The notes under the pieces are model-generated. The model ran no database searches, had not been told where the DNA came from, and worked only from the letters and a program-made list of their open reading frames with translations. A stretch of DNA of 64,000 nucleotides from Laccaria trichodermophora (taxonomy: Eukaryota > Basidiomycota > Agaricomycetes > Agaricales > Hydnangiaceae): contig JACTVC010000018.1 of the NCBI GenBank assembly GCA_018417955.1, forward strand, positions 372,001-436,000. Direction: 5' to 3'. Below, in pieces: positions 58,601-64,000 of this stretch (position 1 is its first letter; the number at the start of each line of letters is the position of its first letter). The position numbers and the translations under genes are program-made.

Positions 58601-60121
58601 TGGTGTCGTTAGGGTTTTTGTTGGCTTAGAACTATAGTTTGTCATAGCTGAGTCGTGGTCCTCGAGAGCGGCAGGTGTTCGCGCTGGCGCGGGTAAGGGA
58701 AAAACAAGGTCGTTGCCTTTGTTAGCAGCGGATGTCCGCGCTAACATGGGTAAGGGAGACACAAGGTCATGGCCCTTGTCAGCAGCGGACGCTCGTGCTA
58801 ACGTGGGTAAGGGAGAGATGGAGTCGTAATCCGTTATAGCTAAGCAGTGGCTCTCGGAAGTTGCAGATATTCGTGCTAGCGAGAGCATGGGACTACTATG
58901 AATGGGGGGATTGACTTCAGCACTGAGTTTTTCTGTCCTCAACGCTCCCCTCTCCCTTTCCCTCGTCCTCATCGGCTCTTCGATTTCGCGGCTGGCAGTA
59001 CGATTCGTCCGGTAGGGTAACAAAGTGGTCTGCCCGCCACCTGGTTTGAATGGTGGTGTTTGGTGGTTAGGACGATGACGGGAAGGGGTTGAGATCATCT
59101 GCGAGGACGGATTCCGACTATCCAGGTCCTGACAACGGCAGTTCTTAGTGTAACTGCAGTGGGCATAGCTCGATTTGGCTGGGAGAGGTCGATTCGATGT
59201 TGTCGGGACTGTTGTTAGCGTGGAGTCGTTGACAGTCAAAACCGAATTGTTATTTTCAAAAACGGTGGGCGTGCATGCTAACATTGATAGGGATGGAGCA
59301 GAGCCATCGTCCATCAAGGCTAGGTCATTACCCTCAGAAGCAGCGAGTCTTCGCGCTATCGAGGGTATGGGAGGTATGGGGATGATGTCCTCTTTCGTGG
59401 CTTGGAGATTATTCTCGCACGCAGCTTTTGTCCGCGCTAACGTTGATAGTGAAGGAGTGGGGTCGTCGATTGACTCGATTTCATATCGTTGTTGACTTGG
59501 CTGTGAGAGGAATTTCCGACCTTCGAAGACCAGATGGTTACCTCCGAGAGCAGCGGGTATCCGCGCTAACGTAGGGAAGGGAGAGGCAGAGTCGTTGCCC
59601 TCAAAAGCAGCGGGTGTTCGCGCTATCGTGGGCAAGGGAGATGTGGAGCCGTTGCCCTCGAAAGCAGCGGGTATTCGCGCTAACGAGGGTGTGGGAGCAT
59701 CGTGGAAGACGTGGTCGACGGTTTTCTCACCAGTGTTAAGGTTTAGGTTTGCTTGGGAGCCGGGAATTCTGGAAGGCGTCGTGAGTTGACAGGATCTGTC
59801 AATCAGACTTGCCTTATGTAGTTTCTCTGGGTCTCTGCACTCCAGGACTTCATCTTGATGAAGTCCGCGGTGCCCCCACCATTGTGAAACCGAAGGGCTG
59901 ATCGGGACTTCTCGACGAAGGCGTGAGTGCGAGATGGCGGCGGAGAATATCCGGGGTACGCGGGAGAGAGATAGTAAAGTGGTGCCGCGAGGCGACACCA
60001 TGTGGAGGATATCCTGTGACCCAGGAACTGGGGCGTGGTCACCCGGCGCAGGACTCTTGTATCCCGGAGGGGAGGCATAAGGCTGCCTAGCCGTATAGAA
60101 ATGGGGTGACTCCGTCCACAT
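52685..60121 (-). CDS. giant ORF of the LTR element (2,478 residues), unknown function
   Basis: The ATG at 60121 lies inside the right LTR; an in-frame TAA eight codons upstream fixes it. The first 700 residues are built of diverged repeats: at least ten copies of a module around TLARTPAAFEGN, and three copies of a Cys/His module (KNCRCQDL, then RPNHQTPPFKPGG; the third reads CPSCHRPNHQPPPLKPG). Later parts repeat EEPVLRTFP and TTARKNKEKG type text. The C-terminal third is less repetitive and basic. Ser, Thr and Pro are abundant throughout. No reverse transcriptase, integrase or protease signature is visible; one chance FYDD tetrapeptide lacks its context. The frame stops at TGA 52685-52687 and reopens at once. 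Being open over 7.4 kb, with near-identical LTRs, it is either functional or very recently so. Confidence 0.75.
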   Translation of the reverse strand: MWTESPHFYTARQPYASPPGYKSPAPGDHAPVPGSQDILHMVSPRGTTLLSLSRVPRIFSAAISHSRLRREVPISPSVSQWWGHRGLHQDEVLECRDPEKLHKASLIDRSCQLTTPSRIPGSQANLNLNTGEKTVDHVFHDAPTPSLARIPAAFEGNGSTSPLPTIARTPAAFEGNDSASPFPTLARIPAALGGNHLVFEGRKFLSQPSQQRYEIESIDDPTPSLSTLARTKAACENNLQATKEDIIPIPPIPSIARRLAASEGNDLALMDDGSAPSLSMLACTPTVFENNNSVLTVNDSTLTTVPTTSNRPLPAKSSYAHCSYTKNCRCQDLDSRNPSSQMISTPSRHRPNHQTPPFKPGGGQTTLLPYRTNRTASREIEEPMRTRERERGALRTEKLSAEVNPPIHSSPMLSLARISATSESHCLAITDYDSISPLPTLARASAADKGHDLVSPLPMLARTSAANKGNDLVFPLPAPARTPAALEDHDSAMTNYSSKPTKTLTTPKKQPLPPDSSRARSSRAKNCHRQDLEDWNPASQQSQAVVSPEVFPFGRYRIAQARTQLSKDEPTVNSASQFILETSLARNLAAFEGGSTTRLIDKPSPSPTLCKEEATNYPDMMDDDSMPPTPSTLLTTRLPTAFKGDHASSTRLTQPTDMSQAYSNCARNYHPQCLMIRKSLRPTNRMMTSPEECPSCHRPNHQPPPLKPGDRWQSPPSPLSTGLTAHPTTDDNTNHKPMNPARTEEHVLKATFPLNGDSSLTPESTLAGRHAIGHSSLIGTSSDPATSQGANHVFTPGESATKLPATPRDASNSNHSANYELSTLTTARKNKEKGLLIMEEPVLRTFPSVNIGLSPVTRPMPRENTTEVLAAHKSANSLRNGFNNSYYSASINLVTLTMPRKGKGEGVIIVGDYVRNTVFLTSDDLLPLLGFIRLKSYSLAKLELVGPTSNSIAIRSSNRTPEFSKSLTETLAALESANNSKTNTFSVIARKSSSTRAMPFVTSCTSTQSRIGANENRAPLANRTEEEDWLSEEHGNASETYAVPRELKTDPPTNISRRPMRMNPRIPNDMMVEEADLKSFPYMNDGRLPTTRPVLASPYAPSKSIVGETISLTVSSSAKGKPALSTDLRCRIKGHESLTSLPNRIKRKLEPEVRTIEHRGLSEFHAVSWQAENVSHVDLCYRPVSEPVHSGPFPMASMTSLGAPSNVTAPLSLNRTSTPSKNVTILPSSHSKSAKSPETTALSTNPAGSQSVNRMLALSVDANRMLAASLESANFLKITASKLRNQKPYTTDRDSFAAPGTAIHAKSTSDEALAISLSRAEMDSEPEATAQEHEDKTKIRALFLNVRVPFLANRDLTSVLWSALPNFQQSYNIALIETSPDLATSQSSTNYLKMTAFNVIAQDPHSVNPKWLAAPGTATSSRISSIELRESSSSRMVGEEFQVLKTFKNLRILGEPNATLTDCVAEDFDHVADCQKECLWKPTNWTVFCEARWNRYSKAAQVVVSVDRVLRPVKFSYNQLFICIHTTYRGSRLNITMSAKLLPRMGESESDLIRMERAEMNFEVTACTTPTMLLVYPAAPISANRVLASCESTDKMPAGPKNVNNPATYNTNSKASVTGLTPFVSMNRFTRNESIGSLRETKDRDYSETVPQSGVTNEETPALTIELEVSYEIELYIPPKVSQAIPLMKLVMQDLQNLTPRSGRTEVLTTYLLTQHDPTLLTDRPIRKLRTRREKYDRIFRRNTALFPQSHLRRPKKRSRRTRVQRHAQAWTWIKRFILSPTNLQIRVEDLTKLVFLNETPTRFGISGCQSRLMLLYSFERVGSLLPRGSSTFIIELNLARATAADEVPSRNSRASEGTPTPSLMTTFRSIKPPTRRSSEAGGIMEARHHSDKTTTKGGQRTTRMTARPKAPAAIVMRKLSLKSWTSYSPPNWLERLSVPSPTCRFYDDNDVKIRSQNHPRDELYTRDQTYVLDQRLTVYWLQVELHERPAPRYWNDHPRAVPTAMADSSSMKTELDFYASRKKTVTERDTGGLEAAYKKEFPLAEITNKAIFEQNNSKESLGHLHEECTGARPEYFYLNYPPFREHNIPQVVHEIHDDSDSKEREKTDAQGLLGVLAETMNREYPKELFIAIKHAKDALHLHKVINYVGSLSAETHRKVYTLLPDKQRVKNQDNRKCKEITLTSGKWILTTATVQVEEFWSTDKLKATKTSGFKRRKIVMRLSRRVISAASTIGTRIAHMSQPFLCTRKALTRARPKGSAKRYRRSNASNGICDQASAVVLLSMDDRFIAVTAPAIPITVISPRPWHVLVGEVVGYLHDTDVKTDRSQGEVMPLPSKPSGYRGRIIVASCSKVTTFRVNGRLGHVKTLPNTQPTPEHICGVISTEHEVDGQQLSAWTKVRIVKFTARSWELHTNVHHNSKLPVHVMLDCRDHDARTILGQPLSPGRIEIIRAIDVPTNTLVLDPPPSSSQPRLDLTV

Positions 60122-60255
60122 GTAATGTATAATGTGGTTGCAAAGTTAAGTTTATTTGTTATGAACACTACACTATATGAAATGGAAACAAATACGAGTA
60201 AATACGATGGTGCTAGATCACGCATACTAGTAGTGCCTACTAACACACCGTCACA
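59883..60255 (-). repeat. LTR (5' LTR relative to the coding strand), contains the giant ORF start
   Basis: 373 bp, 372 identical to the left LTR. On the minus strand it begins TGTGACGGTGTG and ends GGTTTCACA. The start codon of the giant ORF is 135 bp from its 5' edge. Confidence 0.95.
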
Positions 60256-60260
60256 CTATG

Positions 60261-62162
60261 CCTTGTGCCAGGCTCTAAAGAATACCATGACCGGTGAAGA
60301 AAAAAGGGTTATTTTTGTCTATGACATCAACTGCCAGTATATGGTGAATTTGATGGCTCGGATAAAACGTGGTGCCAAACACCTCTGGATCAGACCGGAC
60401 TTGTTATTGGTATTCGGGATCGGCTTATTCCATGTCCATGGCCATCAAGAAATATGCTTTCCAAGATTTGCCCCAACATTCATCCCCGGGGCCGGTCAAA
60501 CAGATGGAGAGATCTTGGAGACGTTGTGGGCTGTTCTCAACGAGGTCGGTCGCACCACCCGGACCATGACTTTGGCCCATAGATCCGAGGTATTGGACGC
60601 TCACATGCTAGATAACAACTGGAAAAAAATGATCAATATGGGTATCTATGTTCAACTGCTTTTACATCGCTGTTAAGCTAATAAGAGTCAAGTGAGTAGC
60701 CTTTGCAAGAAGTGGAAACGAGCAAAACTCGGGCTCTCTGAGAGCTTCCAGGCCCTTGAAGAATTAAGTGCCTCGGCAAGTAAGGAACAGATTCAAGAAT
60801 GGGAGCAACAGATCAAAACAGCAAATTTGAACCGGGCAAAGGACCTTTCCGCCATGGACATCTATTACGTCAAGGTCAAGGAAGGTAAGGACCGTTTTCC
60901 ATCACAAATGCCAGCTGTAAAATCCTTGAATCAGCCGAGACCGAAAAGGGCATTCGGCTAAAACTTATGACTAAAGAACAGGAAGGCAAGGCCAAGCCGG
61001 GGTTAACTGGATGGGTAAACAGCGGTATCAAAATTCAGGAAGCCCAGTGAGTGAAGTCAGATATTGCTAGATTCAAACATTGAACAATCCAGAGCCGAAT
61101 TGGCCGCCTTTGTGAAGGCTCAAGGCAGTCGTCCAAGTGCCGATCAGAAGCTGGAGATCATGAAACGTCGAGAGAAGCTGTCGAAGCACCTTGAAGAGTT
61201 TTCCGAGGCTGGTCAAGGCCATTTTCCCAGCTTGGATATCAATGAAGCAACTATTCATGATCCACCGCTCTCGGAGGAGATCGTGGATGACGATGACTGG
61301 AGCGATTGCGATGGAGAGGAGATTCCTGTACCCAGTATGCCTGATCGGGGGTATGGATCGGCCGAACATCAACAAATTCTCTTACCATCCTCATTCCAAT
61401 CGGCCCTTCTGCCTACATCACTGGGAGAAGCCAGGTGCATAGAGATAGAATTGAGAGTGGCCCAGGCAAATAACGCTCTGAGACGTTTACGTGAAGCCAT
61501 CGGTTACAAGTCATTCCTTTATCGCAAGAGAATTCGAGCCGAGAAATCGAAAAAACGTGTAACTCGGGCTTACGATGCTGTACAAGGATCGGATCGCGAT
61601 ATGAAAAGTGCTCTCCGGGCATACAACCAAGCTCGATGGGCTCTCAATCAGCTCAATGCTCCTAGGGGCACTCGTGACCGATACAAGCCGATAGGGAAAA
61701 AAGATACAAGGGCACTAACTACGGTATACGATGGCAACGCCCGGGGTCAAAGAAATATTGCTTTGCCATGGTTCTGGAATATGGCCGTGGCGGATGATTC
61801 GTTGGGTTCAACTTACATGGAACAAGGTCAGATCCAACCACTTTCATACCCTCTAGAAGAATTGAAACCAAAGCAACCCAATAGTATATCGGGTGAATTG
61901 GCTTAGAGCAAAAGCTCGGTATGACCGTTGGTTGGAAGAGCATACCTTGATCCCAAATGAAATGAACTGGACCCGGCTCTTTTTCATCAATAAAGCCAAG
62001 GAGTGGACCGGGCTGAGGGACTTGGTGCCAGACAAGCCAGGACATGTTTCCTTTGCGGAGGGACAAATCAGTATGTGGAAACAGCTTGCCTTCCAGGCCA
62101 CGAAAGAATTTATAAATGCCGGTGTCATGTGCCAGTCCATTGCATTACCTAATCTTGGTTGA
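60261..62162 (+). pseudogene. KDZ transposase, 3' part (downstream of the LTR element)
   Basis: The frame resumes exactly at 60261 with LCQALKNTMTGEEKR. It then shows the remaining catalytic core: VIFVYDINCQYMVN (Asp), GIGLFHVHGHQEICF and PGAGQTDGEILETLW (Glu), as in KDZ transposases. A probable 36-bp intron (60642-60677) leads to ANKSQVSSLCKKWK. After a poorly resolved stretch at 60885-61063, the C-terminal helical region follows (IELRVAQANNALRRLREAIG, ALPWFWNM). A 58-bp GT-AG intron 61827-61884 joins MEQ to YRVNWLRAKARYDRW, and the gene ends at TGA 62160-62162. The exon joins around 60880-61070 did not fit a clean frame, so further damage there is possible. Confidence 0.88.
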
Positions 62163-62196
62163 ATTAGATTATCATCCATCTTTATCCATCACCACC

Positions 62197-63027
62197 ATGT
62201 CTTCTACACCAGTACTCTCAACACCAGTACCCCCTGTGCTGCAGGTTGAAATTGACTGGATGAAGGATATGATTGAAGGAAAAAAGTTTGAAGCACATTT
62301 TGGTAAACGTCTACTGTGGGAGAACCAGCAGGAGTTCCAGGAAGTGCTCGACTACTGGTCATCTCGATTTAGGGCCATTCATGCGGCTAAGCTTGCAAAG
62401 CCTATCGAGCCCAAGTTCCAAATCTCATGGAATGAGTATTATGCGGCCGAAGTGGTGAGCCACCTGGATTTTTCTGGATCTGGCCGCGACTAACCTTGTT
62501 GCTTTGGAAAGGGCTTCATGATTGATAGTATTGGAATGGCCTTCGTTCATGGGCATGAGGTAAGCCATCCCGAACGCTTTTTTACTTGCTGACGTCGGCC
62601 CCAGTTTGAGGTCCCCGCGTTCCTTAGAAGCTGTATTCAACGTGACCCTCTTCACCCCGACATCGCAATTCGAAGAGATGCTGTTCGGCCTTCATATCAG
62701 TTTCCATGGTGGACGACTCCTAAAAGTTATCCGAAGGAGGGAATCTACTATATGCTTAGCCAGTCAGCCAAGTGGTATAAGTGGGCTGCCGATGGCGCTT
62801 TGCCACTTGTACGAACAAACCTTCAAACATCAACCCTATCATCCGAGGACGTCAGCCGGCTTAAAGCACAATTGGAGCAAGCGCGGGAACTCATCGTGGA
62901 GAAGATTGAACATGCCGAGGCCGAGGTCGATCTCATGACGCGGCAGATTAGGGAGTGGGAAGATCTTGTATATTTGTCTTCCAAACTTGATGCTGAGAAG
63001 CTCAGGGTATGCCAGCGGCCAGAGTGA
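62197..63027 (+). CDS. small KDZ-linked protein of unknown function
   Basis: Three exons, 62197-62454, 62512-62559 and 62605-63027, join in frame across GT-AG introns of 57 and 45 bp to give 242 residues. It begins MSSTPVLSTPVPPVLQVEID. The middle reads FHAIN-like text absent from known families but has W-rich segments (YQFPWWTTPKSYP, SAKWYKWAADGALPLV). A C-terminal coiled coil (LEQARELIVEKIEHAEAEVD) precedes the stop. It starts 35 bp after the KDZ transposase, on the same strand, and runs tail-to-tail into the TET/JBP gene with 11 bp between stops. The tight packing supports membership in the element. I do not recognise its domain. Confidence 0.65.
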
Positions 63028-63038
63028 TTCCACATACA

Positions 63039-64000
63039 TTAAATAGCCAGTATTGTACGAGTCAGCTCTTCTATTGTTTGCCATTGAGGTGGTTTGACGT
63101 CAAGCCTCTCCCCAACCTTTTTATGCCAGAAGTGAGCCAAACAGGCCCGGTCACCGACAACGGGACAAACGCCATGTGGCAACACATTGCCAGCCAGGCC
63201 CACAAGAGTTCCTGGGTCATAAAGGAGGCTGAATCCGAGCCCGGGCATGTAAAACCGACCTCAGTCGTACTGGCCGATCGTCAACAACATGTCGAAAGAC
63301 TCCCTATAGCCCTTTACATCTCGGTGGGTAATTGTCTCTCTGTTTATGATGACTGAAAGGCCGGTGAAAGGTGTACCCCACACTCCCAGAGCCGATCTGG
63401 TAGCTTGATCTTGCAGGCCGTCCTCGGCGAGCTTGTCAAAGACCGCAAATCCTGACTCACATAGGTCGGGTTGAATGATGGAGTATATGGCAGAGATAAC
63501 GGCATTGATGAAGGAGAGTGATTTAAGATAGATTAGGTTACTGGCCTGTTGGATATCGGAGGAAGGATGAAGTGGATCAGCAGGACCTTCATGTCCTTGG
63601 GAGAACCAGCCGGGTGATAAATTTACTATGCCGGTCGTTTTGCTACCGTGGTCGGGGTGGATTTGATCCCGCCAACTCCCATTATTTTTCCTTTTGGGTT
63701 TTAGATTCTCCGTCTGGGTCCAAATCAGTTCCTGGACAGGTCCGAGTTAAAAACGTCTCAGTTATTGGGGGAAATAATTACCTGAAGGTCTTCTGAGAAT
63801 AACTTTGGGAAGTACCACAGAAGAATATGGCCGGCCTTGTCGGTTATGTGGCAAGGTTTATCAAGGTAAGGGATGTCGACCGTCGATGTTGACTGGTAGA
63901 TCGGTGGGAATCTTGTTAAGAGTCTCTTTTCTAAATCCTCATTGCTTCCACTCTGCCTCGGTGATAACTCGGCCACGTAATCTCGGACATCCCAGTCAGT
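63039..64000 (-). CDS. TET/JBP-family 2-oxoglutarate/Fe(II) dioxygenase, C-terminal part
   Basis: The gene enters from the right edge (DWDVRDYVAELSPRQ) and ends at TAA 63039-63041. A 50-bp intron 63732-63781 joins FSEDLQ to ELIWTQTENL in frame. Features in order: PCHITDKAGHILLWYFP, NLSPGWFSQGHEG, TGLSVIINRETITHRDVKG with the HxD iron ligands (H-R-D), PGLGFSLLYDPGTLVGL, then NVLPHGVCPVVGDRACLAHFW with the likely distal His and the 2-oxoglutarate-binding Arg. This layout matches basidiomycete TET/JBP proteins, which oxidise 5-methylcytosine (and, in one studied fungal member, 6-methyladenine) in DNA. One TGA at 63261-63263 lies between the HxD motif and the distal His, so this copy may be inactive. 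The N-terminus is outside the window. Confidence 0.88.

Larger units (their letters stand above)
48984..60255 (-). mobile_element. 11.27-kb LTR element with a giant ORF and no recognisable pol
   Basis: Two 373-bp LTRs (48984-49356 and 59883-60255) differ at one base. They start TGTGAAACC and end CGTCACA on the plus strand. A perfect 5-bp duplication CTATG lies at 48979-48983 and 60256-60260, and the interrupted KDZ codon (TAT-GCC) closes exactly across it. Coding is on the minus strand, so the right LTR is the 5' one. A primer-site candidate TGGTGGGGGCACCG follows it, and a G-rich tract CACGGGGGGGCTT precedes the other. I find no protease, reverse transcriptase, RNase H or integrase motif, so it must move with enzymes supplied by others. 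By size it is a large non-autonomous retroelement, but unlike usual ones it keeps an open frame of about 3,290 codons. Confidence 0.92.
38469..64000. mobile_element. KDZ-type element or cluster (boundaries not found)
   Basis: All genes here have transposon-like organisation around a KDZ transposase and share dense short introns and similar composition. KDZ transposons with cargo genes, and TET/JBP genes placed beside them, are known from basidiomycetes. No terminal repeats could be fixed; the right side leaves the window. The left limit is set at the end of the last cargo gene. It could instead be two adjacent elements. The LTR element at 48984-60255 is a later insertion. Confidence 0.55.

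Noticed and set aside
1..64000. tRNA and rRNA genes
   Set aside because: I scanned for B-box-like GGTTCGAATCC patterns and rRNA motifs and saw none convincing; a covariance search would decide.
1..64000. TGA as a sense codon in this genome
   Set aside because: TGA ends several intact frames, for example 62160-62162 and 63025-63027; CGA decay is simpler.

Overview
The window looks like nuclear DNA of a basidiomycete mushroom (Agaricomycete). The evidence is spliceosomal introns of about 36-65 bp, a mitochondrial SUV3-type RNA helicase, an NB-ARC/TPR receptor with the N-terminal peptide style common in agarics, a KDZ transposase with its CxC2 zinc cluster, and a TET/JBP-family dioxygenase. KDZ transposons linked to TET/JBP genes are an established feature of basidiomycete genomes. 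I cannot name the species.

Layout. 1-10 kb is a transposon graveyard: the 3' end of a Ty1/copia element with its LTR, a decayed Ty3/gypsy Gag interrupted by a hAT-type MITE, and a large non-autonomous inverted-repeat element that hosts a second hAT MITE. A 71-bp fragment of the SUV3 gene lies at 10.0 kb. 10.3-21 kb is the gene island: a kinase-like gene that lacks key catalytic residues, a conserved agaric protein gene, SUV3, and a GVP36-like BAR-domain pseudogene. 21.3-26.5 kb is one large NB-ARC receptor with about 27 near-identical TPR repeats. 26.7-38.1 kb is a nest: a dispersed repeat holds a pogo-like transposon, which holds a 4.2-kb giant fold-back element, followed by further inverted-repeat elements and three minisatellites.

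38.5-64 kb appears to be one large KDZ-type element or cluster. It has three cargo genes (zinc-cluster/coiled-coil protein, F-x-F repeat protein, acidic repeat protein), a KDZ transposase gene, a small unknown gene and a partial TET/JBP dioxygenase. The transposase is split by an 11.27-kb LTR element with a perfect 5-bp target duplication and two 373-bp LTRs that differ at one base. This element has no recognisable reverse transcriptase, integrase or protease. Instead almost all of it is one reading frame of about 3,290 codons broken by a single TGA. It is the best candidate in the window for something undescribed.

A common thread is CpG decay. Thirteen premature stops were located in otherwise alignable transposon-linked frames, and twelve are TGA, as expected from CGA to TGA. 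Two copies of one repeat differ mainly by CpG becoming TpG or CpA. This fits a genome with 5-methylcytosine, the likely substrate of the TET/JBP enzyme at the right edge.
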